A DNA stretch of 64,000 bases from an uncultured Lachnospiraceae bacterium (GTDB lineage: Bacteria; Bacillota; Clostridia; Lachnospirales; Lachnospiraceae), in contig CANRBX010000005.1 in assembly GCA_947628955.1 (NCBI GenBank), positions 1-64,000 of the forward strand. The letters are read 5' to 3'. The position numbers and the translations under genes are program-made. Each line of letters starts with the position of its first letter. Positions within the stretch are counted from its first letter, which is position 1. Below the pieces are notes generated by a model. The model saw only the letters and a program-made list of their open reading frames with translations, ran no database searches and was not told where the DNA came from. Positions 42,342 to 51,700 of this stretch are shown in pieces.

Positions 42342-44352
42342 CCGGAGCATCCTTGCGGATCGTGCTGCGCTGGTTTTTCTTGTCGAGGTACAGCAGGCGG
42401 TCGGCCTCTTTTATGACTGCCTGCAGATCCGTGTCCTCATTGAGCTGAAACTGTGCGATCCCCTTGGAGATCTCCACATAGTACGGCTTGTCGGATGAAC
42501 TGTTCAGCCTCTGGCAGGCAAGCGTCACACGGCTGCGGAAGATCGACCCGAAGGTCTCCCAGTCGGAGACGGCCAGCGCGAGGAACTCATCGCCGCCGAT
42601 GCGCGCCACAATGTCGGAATCGCGCAGGCAGTCCTTGAGGATATGCGCCGCGGATGAGAGCGCGAAGTTTCCTTCCAGATGGCCCCAGCTGTCGTTGATC
42701 TCCTTCAGGTGGTCCAGATCGGCGTAGATCATGTACGCGTTTCTGCCGGCGCCGGTCTGCAGAAGCTCCTCCGCCCGATCTGTAAATCCGGTCAGATTCA
42801 GAAGGCCGGTCAGCTTGTCATATTTGGACTTGATGTCGAGCGCCCGGTTCTCCCTGCGGATCCGCTCCATGTCGTGCTTCATCGCAAGGCGGTGCTCTCT
42901 TTCCTGTCTGCTGATCTCCAGATGGCGCAGCGACAGGCCGAGCTGAAGGCTGAGCATATGGAAGAACGGAAAATCCTCCATCCGGATATCACAGATGAGA
43001 AGTCCGTACTGCCGCTCCCCGGAGAACAGAAGAAATGTCATAAACTGGTGATGGCGGCCGTCCTCTGTGACCGAAGTCAGAGGATGCTCCCTTGTTATGC
43101 GCGGACGCTCTTCGGGAGCGTAGGCGCGGGCCCGGCCGTCGTGGTAGCAGGATGCGAGCCGCAGCGTTTCGGGACACACCCAGTTCTCCTTTCCGTCATA
43201 GACGAGCGGCTTCTCCAGCAGGAAGAGGTACGCGTCGTTTGGGTGCAGATTCCGGATTTTCTGCATGACCTCGAGACAGAAATCGGTCTCATTGTCCATG
43301 CAGCCGTTCAGCTCGCGCGCGATGATCGGGATATACCAGGATCTGCGCTGGAAAGCGATAAACTCCTGCTTCATGCGGGCGATGGCCTGATCCCGCTTCT
43401 GAAGCTCCAGGGAGAGTCCTGCCATCCCGTCCTCGAAGATTTCCTTCCGGGTACAGCCGCAGGATTCCCTCGGGATGAAGAACACCGGGTTCCGCTCGGA
43501 AGAGATTTCTTTTTTCTCGATGAGGGCGATCATATTGCGAAGAGCGGTCCGCCCCATCAGCGCCCCGTTCTGAGACACGGTTGCGAGGGGCGGGATCATG
43601 CTCCCGGCGACCTCACAGTCGTCAAAACCGGTGATCAGGATGTCCTTTCCGATGGCCAGGCCGCGCTTCCGGCATACCTTGTAGCCGGAGATCGCCATAT
43701 CGTCGTTGGCGAATACGATCGCCTGCGGATGTTCGTTGTGGTCGAGAAGCCATTCGACTTCCCTGTCGACAAATTCAGAATAATCGCCCTGCCCGATCAT
43801 CTCCGGCGTGACGGGGAGGGAGTACTTTGCCATGGTGTCAAGGTAGGCGCGCCTGCGCTCCTCCGCATCGATGTTTCCCCTTGTGCCGGACATGAAGAGG
43901 ATGCGCTCACAGTGATGTTCATTGATCAGGTGCTCCATGACGGAGCAGATACCCCCGTAATTGTCTGAGATCAGCGAGCAGCAGCCGGGCATATCGATCT
44001 GTTCCGATATATAAACAATAGGTACAGGATGAAACCTGCGGGCAAGGCTTACCGCGTCCATGCTCTCCAGATCTACGCCGAACATGCCGAATCTGACGAT
44101 GAGTCCGTCCAGGCCGCCGAGCAGGGCATAGTCGTGAATGGTATTAAACTGATAGTCGTAAGTATTTCCGGGGAGCTCTTCCAGGAGGATGTCCTGGAAA
44201 AATCCCTCCGTCTGCGTTCCGAGAAAGAAGTTTACATTCACATCCAGCTCATCTGCCGCCGCACTGATGCCGCTGATGAGCTCTTTGGGGAAATTCGCGT
44301 GTATGCCGCCGATGAGGACACCTATTGTATATCTTTTTTTCACATTCATCAT
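42334..44352 (-). CDS. Periplasmic-binding-like sensor fused to a GGDEF diguanylate cyclase
   Basis: A 672-aa protein. Residues 8-295 resemble the LacI-type sugar-sensing domain (VLIGGIHANF, FANDDMAISGY, DILITGFDD) but without a HTH. No signal peptide or membrane helix is seen, so sensing is cytoplasmic. A middle helical/GAF-like region (300-480) is followed by a coiled linker and a GGDEF domain (about 510-665). The GGDEF signature is intact at 586-590 and an RxxD inhibitory site is at 577-580, so active, product-inhibited c-di-GMP synthesis is expected. A TAGGAA site precedes the ATG. Confidence 0.9.
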   Translation of the reverse strand: MMNVKKRYTIGVLIGGIHANFPKELISGISAAADELDVNVNFFLGTQTEGFFQDILLEELPGNTYDYQFNTIHDYALLGGLDGLIVRFGMFGVDLESMDAVSLARRFHPVPIVYISEQIDMPGCCSLISDNYGGICSVMEHLINEHHCERILFMSGTRGNIDAEERRRAYLDTMAKYSLPVTPEMIGQGDYSEFVDREVEWLLDHNEHPQAIVFANDDMAISGYKVCRKRGLAIGKDILITGFDDCEVAGSMIPPLATVSQNGALMGRTALRNMIALIEKKEISSERNPVFFIPRESCGCTRKEIFEDGMAGLSLELQKRDQAIARMKQEFIAFQRRSWYIPIIARELNGCMDNETDFCLEVMQKIRNLHPNDAYLFLLEKPLVYDGKENWVCPETLRLASCYHDGRARAYAPEERPRITREHPLTSVTEDGRHHQFMTFLLFSGERQYGLLICDIRMEDFPFFHMLSLQLGLSLRHLEISRQEREHRLAMKHDMERIRRENRALDIKSKYDKLTGLLNLTGFTDRAEELLQTGAGRNAYMIYADLDHLKEINDSWGHLEGNFALSSAAHILKDCLRDSDIVARIGGDEFLALAVSDWETFGSIFRSRVTLACQRLNSSSDKPYYVEISKGIAQFQLNEDTDLQAVIKEADRLLYLDKKNQRSTIRKDAPVS

Positions 44353-44408
44353 ACAACATTCCTATATGTCTTATAAGATCATTTCGGTAAAATCCTTAGT
44401 ACGTCTGT

Positions 44409-44437
44409 ATTATACGATTACAAATGACAGATTGCAA
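44409..44437 (-). promoter_or_regulatory. Promoter of the sensor-GGDEF gene (minus strand)
   Basis: On the minus strand: TTGCAA (44432-44437), 17 bp, TATAAT (44409-44414). Confidence 0.75.
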
Positions 44438-44572
44438 GAAAAAAAGCTTGAAAATTATCCCCGGCCGGATGTATTGTATTGTAGGAGAAGCGGATAAAAT
44501 TCTGCGCGCCGTTTTCAGCGGGACGGCTGTGACCGCCTTGCGAAGAACGCACTCAGAAAAAGGAGGAGAGAC

Positions 44573-45799
44573 ATGAAATATGATTTTGACGTGCTGACAG
44601 ACAGACGCGGCACGGGCGCTGTGAAATGGGATGTGGGAGAGAACGAGCTTCCGATGTGGGTGGCGGACATGGATTTCAGGACAGCCCCCGCGGTTCTGGA
44701 GGCAGTAGAGCGAAAAACGGCCCACGGGATATTCGGTTATCAGGGGATCACAAAGGAGTGGTACCGCGCGTATGCCGGCTGGTGGGAGAGACGCCATGCG
44801 TTTCGCCTGGAGGAAGACTGGCTGATGTTCTGCACCGGCGTCGTGCCGGCGATCTCGAGTATCGTGCGCAAGCTGACGACGCCGGCGGAGAAGGTGCTGA
44901 TCCAGTCTCCGGTATATCATGTCTTTTTCCATTCGGTTCAGGACAACGGGCGGCAGGTGTCTGACAGTGCGCTGAAATATGAGGGAGGCTCCTACGAGAT
45001 TGATTTCGGGGATCTCGAGGAAAAGCTTTCGGATCCGCAGACCACGATGATGATCCTGTGCAACCCGCACAACCCGGTGGGAAGGATCTGGAGCCGTGAG
45101 GAGCTTGCACACATCGGAGAGCTCTGCGCAAAACACCATGTGCTCGTGATTTCCGACGAGATCCACTGTGACCTCGCGGATCCCGGCTGCGGCTACGTTC
45201 CGTTCGCCTCGGTCTCTGACACGTGCCGGGAGAACAGCATCACCTGCATCGCGCCTACCAAAACCTTCAATCTGGCGGGCCTGCAGACGGCCGCGGTCTT
45301 CGTGCCGGATGAAGCGCTCCGGCACAGGGTTCACCGGGCGCTCGATACGGACGGCATAACGGGCGCCAATTCGTTTGCCGTGGACGCGGCTGTGGCTGCG
45401 TTTACAGAAGGGGACGAGTGGCTGGACGAGCTGCGGGAGTACGTGTTCCGGAACAAGGAGACGGTGAGGCAGTTTCTGGCGTCAGAGCTTCCGCAGATCC
45501 GGGCGGTTCCCTCGCAGGCGACGTACCTTCTCTGGCTGGACTGCAGGGCGCTTACAGGCGACGCGGAGGAATTTGCACAGTTTCTCCGGAAGCACACGGG
45601 GCTGTTCGTCTCATCCGGCAATTCCTTCGGCGGCGACGGACGCCATTTCCTGCGCGTGAACCTTGCCTGCCCGCGCTCACTGGTGCTGGACGGGCTGCAG
45701 CGCCTGAAAGAGGGGACGGATGCATATCAGGCGTCCGCACGGCTGCAGAGGGCGGATCATCCCCTTCACAGTCACAGTACCGATTCTGCGACAAAATGA
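44573..45799 (+). CDS. MalY/PatB-type aminotransferase, probable cystathionine beta-lyase
   Basis: A 408-aa fold-type I PLP enzyme. Hallmarks: N-terminal KWD...LPMWVADMDF, ILCNPHNPVGR, SDEIHCDL and the PLP lysine in APTKTFNLAGLQ. MalY/PatB members split C-S bonds of cystathionine or cysteine conjugates. With metA nearby, a role in methionine synthesis is reasonable, though not proven. A strong AAAGGAGGAG precedes the ATG. The last ~25 residues (after about 382) are a polar tail beyond the family norm. Confidence 0.88.
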   Translation: MKYDFDVLTDRRGTGAVKWDVGENELPMWVADMDFRTAPAVLEAVERKTAHGIFGYQGITKEWYRAYAGWWERRHAFRLEEDWLMFCTGVVPAISSIVRKLTTPAEKVLIQSPVYHVFFHSVQDNGRQVSDSALKYEGGSYEIDFGDLEEKLSDPQTTMMILCNPHNPVGRIWSREELAHIGELCAKHHVLVISDEIHCDLADPGCGYVPFASVSDTCRENSITCIAPTKTFNLAGLQTAAVFVPDEALRHRVHRALDTDGITGANSFAVDAAVAAFTEGDEWLDELREYVFRNKETVRQFLASELPQIRAVPSQATYLLWLDCRALTGDAEEFAQFLRKHTGLFVSSGNSFGGDGRHFLRVNLACPRSLVLDGLQRLKEGTDAYQASARLQRADHPLHSHSTDSATK

Positions 45800-45916
45800 G
45801 CGGACTGCGAATGTTTTCATCGATTTTGGAAGCGCGCAGCACGGAAAAACCGATGGAAGGCTCATTTGTCGGGAAGCTCATAAAATAATAAAATAAAAAG
45901 ACGGAGGACAAAGACA

Positions 45917-46873
45917 ATGAAAAAATTCAGACATGCAGTATTTCCAGTGATGGCGGCGTTCTGTATGGTATCCGCGGCGTTTGCAGGGAGCACACTGATG
46001 GCCGGCGCAGAGGAAGCGCAGACGGAGGAGACATCCGCGGCGGTAACGGTCACGGATATGAAGGGGCGCGAGATCACCCTGGAGAAGCCGGCGGAGAGGG
46101 TCGTGGCGCTGACCGCCTCGGACTGTGAGATCCTATACGCGATCGGGGCCGGCGACAAGCTGGTCGGCCGCGGTACCTACTGCGACTATCCGGAAGAAGT
46201 GCTCGAGGTGCCGGAGGTGGCGTCCGGGGACGACACAAACATCGAAGAGATTCTCGCGCTGGAGCCGGATGTGCTCCTGATGAGCGACATGGCGCAGACG
46301 GAAGAGCAGGTTGCCCGGCTCGAGGATGCGGGCGTCAGGGTCGTGGTCAGCGAAGCGGTCGACATCGAGGGCGTCTACGACGCGATCGAACTGATCGGCG
46401 CGCTGATGGGCCAGGAGGAAAATGCGGCGGCCCTGGTCGGCGAAATGCAGGACACCTTTGCCGGGCTGCAGGAGAAGGCTGACGGGGACGGGAGCCAGAC
46501 GGTCTACTTTGAGGTATCGCCTCTCGAATACGGCCTGTGGACCGCAGGGGCAAATACCTTTATGGACGAGATCGCGAATATGCTCGGGGTGAAAAACTGC
46601 TTTGCGGATGTCGACGGATGGGGAGAGATCTCCGAAGAACAGGTGCTGGAGCGCAATCCGGACTTTATCGTGACGATCACGATGTATTTTGGCGAGGGCC
46701 CGACGCCGGAGGAAGAGATCCTCTCGCGCGCAGGCTGGGAAAACGTGACGGCCGTGAAGAACCACAAGATTCTGAATCTCCAGAACGACGAGCTGTCCCG
46801 CCCGGCGCCGAGGCTGGCGGACGGCGCGCAGCTGCTGTATGATTTTATCTACGGGGACGGGGATGCGCAGTGA
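45917..46873 (+). CDS. ABC transporter binding protein, metal-chelate/cobalamin type (TroA-like fold)
   Basis: A 318-aa exported binding protein of the FecB/BtuF class. The signal peptide is residues 1-31 (MKKFRHAVFPVMAAFC...LMAGAEEA). There is no lipobox; the only Cys, in AAFC, lies in the hydrophobic core. The mature part begins VTDMKGREITLEKPAERVV, the family start, and has the long rigid backbone helix typical of cluster A-II proteins. The ligand (ferric siderophore, haem or cobalamin) cannot be told. Permease and ATPase genes follow. Confidence 0.88.
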   Translation: MKKFRHAVFPVMAAFCMVSAAFAGSTLMAGAEEAQTEETSAAVTVTDMKGREITLEKPAERVVALTASDCEILYAIGAGDKLVGRGTYCDYPEEVLEVPEVASGDDTNIEEILALEPDVLLMSDMAQTEEQVARLEDAGVRVVVSEAVDIEGVYDAIELIGALMGQEENAAALVGEMQDTFAGLQEKADGDGSQTVYFEVSPLEYGLWTAGANTFMDEIANMLGVKNCFADVDGWGEISEEQVLERNPDFIVTITMYFGEGPTPEEEILSRAGWENVTAVKNHKILNLQNDELSRPAPRLADGAQLLYDFIYGDGDAQ

Positions 46874-46916
46874 GGGATGTCCATGCCCTGCAGAGCAATG
46901 ATCCGGAGGTCTGCCG

Positions 46917-47945
46917 ATGAAAAAGCGTGCGGAACACTTTCGTGCCTTTGAATACATCTTATTCAGTGCGGTCACGCTGGCCGTCATGTGCCTGTGTATC
47001 TGTGTCGGCAGCGTCGGCATTCCGTTGCGGGAGACGGTCCGCGTGATCTGGGATGCCATGACGGGACAGGCCGCGCAGACGGGGCTTACCAGCTCCATCA
47101 TACTCTCGGTGCGCCTGCCGCGCGTACTCTGCGTGGCGCTGACCGGGACGGCGCTCTCGCTCGCCGGAGCGGCCATGCAGGGGCTTCTGAAGAACCCTCT
47201 GGCGGACGGCTCGACACTCGGCGTGTCTGCGGGCGCCTCCCTGGGCGCGGTGCTTGCGATCGCCTTCGGCATCCGCTTCCCGGGACTTCCGTTTGCCGGG
47301 ACAATGATCATGGCGATCCTGTTTGCGTTCCTGTCGCTGCTCGTCATACTCGGCCTCGCGTATAAGCTGGATTACTCGCTCTCAACCAATACGATCATCC
47401 TGATCGGCGTGATCTACTCCATGTTTGTCTCGAGCGCGATGAGCATCGTGATCACCTTCGCGTCCGACAAGCTGCAGCATATCACCTTCTGGACGATGGG
47501 AAGCCTGCAGAATTCCAGCTACAAAAACGCGGCGATCCTCGCGGCCGTCCTCCTGCTGTGCGGAGGCGTCCTGTTTCTCCGCGCGCGCGAGCTGAACGCG
47601 TTTGCGGTGGGGGAGGACAATGCGCGCCACATCGGCGTGGATGTTAAGAGGACAAAGCTGACCGTGCTGATCACGGTCTCGGTCCTGATCGGCGTCTGCG
47701 TTTCGATCGGAGGGACGATCAGCTTCGTCGGGCTCGTCACCCCGCACATGACGCGGATGATCGTCGGCCCGAACCACAGGCGGCTGCTCCCGGCTTCCGC
47801 ATTCGGCGGAGCTGTCTTTCTGCTTCTGGCCGATCTGGCAGCGCGCATCCTGCTCAACCCGATCGAGCTTCCGATCGGCGTTGTGACGAGTCTTGTCGGC
47901 GCGGTCGTCTTCGTGTTTATCTTCTACAAGACGAGAAAGGGGTGA
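46917..47945 (+). CDS. FecCD-family ABC permease
   Basis: A 342-aa permease with about ten transmembrane helices. Family hallmarks: SIILSVRLPRVLCVALTGTALSLAGAAMQG, NPLADGSTLGVSAGASLGA, and GTISFVGLVTPHMTRMIVG near the C-terminus, the coupling region for the ATPase. It works as a homodimer with the binding protein and ATPase on each side. It starts 43 bp after the binding-protein gene with AGGTCTGCCG-type weak site. Confidence 0.93.
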   Translation: MKKRAEHFRAFEYILFSAVTLAVMCLCICVGSVGIPLRETVRVIWDAMTGQAAQTGLTSSIILSVRLPRVLCVALTGTALSLAGAAMQGLLKNPLADGSTLGVSAGASLGAVLAIAFGIRFPGLPFAGTMIMAILFAFLSLLVILGLAYKLDYSLSTNTIILIGVIYSMFVSSAMSIVITFASDKLQHITFWTMGSLQNSSYKNAAILAAVLLLCGGVLFLRARELNAFAVGEDNARHIGVDVKRTKLTVLITVSVLIGVCVSIGGTISFVGLVTPHMTRMIVGPNHRRLLPASAFGGAVFLLLADLAARILLNPIELPIGVVTSLVGAVVFVFIFYKTRKG

Positions 47946-47951
47946 CGGCAC

Positions 47952-48716
47952 TTGCTGGAGGTGAGGGATCTTTCCGTAAAGTACGGATCGTACCTGGCGG
48001 TGAACCGCCTGAGCTTTCAGGTCCGGGAAGGGCAGTGGCTCATGATCGTCGGCCCGAACGGAGCGGGGAAGTCTACGGTGCTCAACGCCGTCACGCAGGG
48101 CGTCCCGTACACGGGAAGCGTGCTGCTTCTGGGGCAGGACGCCGGGAAAATGCGCGCGGCGCAGCGGGCCAGGGAGGTCGGGATACTGGCGCAGAACCAT
48201 ATGGTCGGATATGAATTTACCGTGGAAGAGATCGTGCGGCTCGGCCGCTATGCGCACTCGTCCGGCCTGCTTGCAGGCAGGAGCGATGAGGACGAGAGGG
48301 CGCTGGAGGAGGCGCTCACCCTGACCGGGATGGCCCCGCTGCGCAGCCAGTCGGTGCTGACGCTCTCGGGCGGCGAGCTTCAGCGGACCTTTCTGGCGCA
48401 GGTTTTTGCGCAGGATCCGAAGCTGCTGCTCCTGGACGAGCCGACGAACCATCTGGATCTGGTATACCAGAAGCAGGTGTTTGAGCTGATCTCCCGGTGG
48501 GTGAAAGAGCCGGGGCGCGCGGTGGTCTCCGTGGTGCATGACCTGTCGCTCGCGAGGGCGTTCGGCAGCGACGCGCTTCTGATGGATGAGGGGAAGGCGG
48601 TCTGCGCAGGCCCGGTCGGCCAGGTGCTGAGCCGGGAAAATCTCAGCCGGACCTATCACATGGACGTCCACGACTGGATGCAGAGGATGCTCGGACAGTG
48701 GATGGAAAAGGCCTGA
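47952..48716 (+). CDS. FecE-family ABC transporter ATPase
   Basis: A 254-aa ATPase: Walker A GPNGAGKST, signature LSGGELQR, Walker B LLLLDEPTNHLD and the H-loop VVHDLSLA are all present. It starts at TTG 47952, reading MLEVRDLSVKYG, with AAAGGGGTGAC upstream; the first ATG lies well inside the conserved fold. It completes the import system with the two upstream genes. It ends 47 bp before polC. Confidence 0.93.
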   Translation: MLEVRDLSVKYGSYLAVNRLSFQVREGQWLMIVGPNGAGKSTVLNAVTQGVPYTGSVLLLGQDAGKMRAAQRAREVGILAQNHMVGYEFTVEEIVRLGRYAHSSGLLAGRSDEDERALEEALTLTGMAPLRSQSVLTLSGGELQRTFLAQVFAQDPKLLLLDEPTNHLDLVYQKQVFELISRWVKEPGRAVVSVVHDLSLARAFGSDALLMDEGKAVCAGPVGQVLSRENLSRTYHMDVHDWMQRMLGQWMEKA

Positions 48717-48763
48717 GATGCGGCCGGAAAACCATGGTTATCGTAATAAGGATGTGCAATTAA

Positions 48764-51700
48764 ATGCTGAAATCTTTTTTTGACGTGTTCCCGATGCTCG
48801 ATGTGAGCGACGACATGCGAGGCCTGATGGAATTTGTGAAGGTCGCGCGGGTGACGCTGAACCGGGAGCACACCTTTATGCGCATATATCTGGAGAGCGA
48901 CAAGCTGATCCAGAAAAAATATATATTCACGCTGGAGCAGTCCATCAAGGACCAGCTTTTTTCGGATGCTCTGCTGACGGTCCGGATCATCGAGCGGTTC
49001 CACCTGTCGAGGCAGTACACGCCGCGCAGGCTGATGGCCGTCTACGAGGAAAGCATTTTTCAGGAGCTGAAGGCTTACAATGCGCTGCTCTACAGTATGC
49101 TGAAGGAGGCGGGCCGGACGTTTACGGACGAAGAGACGCTCGAGCTTGCCATACCGGACAGCGTGATCGCGGACGACCGGCAGGAGGAGCTCCTGCAGAT
49201 CCTGGAGAAGATCTTCTGCGAACGGTGCGGGCTGAATTTCCATGTCAGCGCGCACCGCACCGAGCCGAAGGAGAACAAAAAGCGCCGGCGGCTTGAGCAG
49301 GAATTTGAGATGGAGGCCGCGGCGGTCTCGGAGAAATATGCGGCCCTGAAGGAGGGCCGCTCGGGCGCGCACCCGGACAGCGATGAGGAAGACGGCGCAT
49401 CCGGCCGCCCGTCCCGGTCCGCGCAGACATCCGCAGACGGCGGAAAGCGCTCCGGAGACAGATCGTCCGGAAGCAGGTCCGCGACCACAAAGCAGGGTGC
49501 CGGAAACGGGCGGGATCCGGCTTACAGGGGAAAGGACGCGAAACCGGGCGGCGCGCGCAGGGACTTTCTGCAGACGGCGGGCCGGTCCGGCGCGCTGAAG
49601 CGCTCGGACAATCCGGATATCATCTACGGGCGCGATTTCGACGGGGAGATCACGCCGCTTGAATCCGTCACCGGAGAGATCGGCAGGATCTGCATACGCG
49701 GGCAGGTTCTCAGCACGGACCAGCGGGAGCTGCGCAATGAGAAGATCCTCTTTATCTTTTACCTGACCGATTTCACGGATTCGATCGGAGTGAAGCTGTT
49801 CCTGTCGAAGGAGCAGGCGGAAGAGATCGGTGCGGAGATAAAAAAGGGCGCGTTTCTCTCGCTCGCGGGAGTGACGACGATCGACCGTTTTGACAGCCAG
49901 CTCACGATCGGCAATATCCAGGGAATCCGCAGGATCGCTGATTTTCGCGAGAAGCGCATGGATATGAGCGCCGAGAAGCGCGTCGAGCTGCACTGCCATA
50001 CGAAGATGAGCGATATGGACGGCGTCTCCGATGTAAAAGACATCATTGAGCGCGCGATGAGCTGGGGGCACAGGGCGATCGCGATCACGGATCACGGCGC
50101 GGTGCAGGCCTTCCCGGACGCCAGCCATGCGGTGCCGAAGGGCAGCGATTTCAAGGTCATCTACGGAATGGAGGCCTATCTGGTGGACGACCTGAAGGAG
50201 ATCGCGTCGGATCCGAAGGGACAGACGCTGGACGACGCGTACGTTGTGTTCGACCTGGAGACGACCGGCTTTTCCCCGGAGCAGTGCCGGATCATCGAGA
50301 TCGGTGCGGTGAAGATCGAGCAGGGAAAGATCACGGAGCATTTCAGCACGTTTGTAAATCCGGAGATCCCGATCCCGTTCCGCATCGAAGAGCTGACGCA
50401 CATCAGCGACGACATGGTGCTCGACGCCCCGGTGATTGAAAAGATCCTGCCGGAGTTCATGGATTTCTGCCGCGGCTGCGTCATGGTGGCGCACAACGCG
50501 TCTTTTGATATGAGCTTTATCGAAAAGAACTGTGAGCGGCAGGGGCTTCCATGCGAAAAGACGGTGGTGGACACCGTGGCGATGGCGCGCGTGCTGCTGC
50601 CGGCGCTGAACCGCTATAAGCTCGACACGCTGGCCAAGGCGCTGCAGGTGCCGCTCGGGAGCCACCACAGGGCGGTGGACGACGCGGAGTGCACCGCGCA
50701 CATTTTTCTGAAGCTGGCCGCGATGCTGAAAAAACAGGAGATCCATACGCTCGAGGGGCTGAACGCGCTCGGCGCTTCTTCGGACGCACAGATCAAGAAG
50801 CTGCCGACGTACCACGCGATCCTGCTGGCAAAAAATGATGTCGGAAGAGTGAATCTCTACCGTCTGGTGTCCCTCTCCCATATCAATTACTTCAGCCGCA
50901 AGCCTCGCATTCCCAAGAGCCTTCTGCAGAAATACAGGGAGGGACTGCTCCTCGGCTCCGCGTGCGAGGCGGGCGAGCTCTACCAGGCGCTGCTGCGGGG
51001 AAGCCCGGAGACGGAGATTGTCCGCCTGGTGAATTTTTACGATTATCTGGAGATCCAGCCGCTCGGAAATAATATGTTTATGACGCGGGAGGATCAGGAG
51101 GACCGGAAGACGGTCGAGGACCTGAAGGAGCTGAACCGCCGGATCGTCCGCCTGGGCGAGCGCTTTGGGAAACCGGTCGTGGCGACTTGCGACGTGCATT
51201 TCCTGGATCCGAAGGACGAGGTCTACCGGCGCATCATCATGGCCAGCAAGGGCTACAAGGATGCGGACAACCAGGCTCCCCTCTATCTGCGCACGACGGA
51301 AGAGATGCTGGATGAATTTGCCTACCTCGGCGAGGAAAAGGCGCGGGAGATCGTCATCGGGAATACGAACCAGATCGCGGACATGTGCGAGAAGATCTCG
51401 CCGGTGCGGCCGGACAAATGCCCGCCGGTCATCGAGAACTCCGACCAGATCCTGCGGAACCTCTGCTATGAGAAGGCGCATGAGATCTATGGGGACGAGC
51501 TCCCCGAGGTGGTATCCGAGCGGCTTGAGAGAGAGCTGAATTCCATCATTTCCAACGGCTTTGCGGTGATGTACATCATCGCCCAGAAGCTGGTGTGGAA
51601 ATCCAACGCGGACGGCTATCTGGTCGGCTCCAGAGGCTCTGTCGGCTCTTCCTTCGTGGCGACGATGTCCGGGATCACGGAGGTCAATCCGCTCAGTCCG

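Noticed and set aside
42679-43968. A 429-codon + strand frame inside the sensor-GGDEF gene
   Set aside because: Antisense shadow of a gene with intact GGDEF and sensor motifs; no ribosome binding site or recognisable domain.
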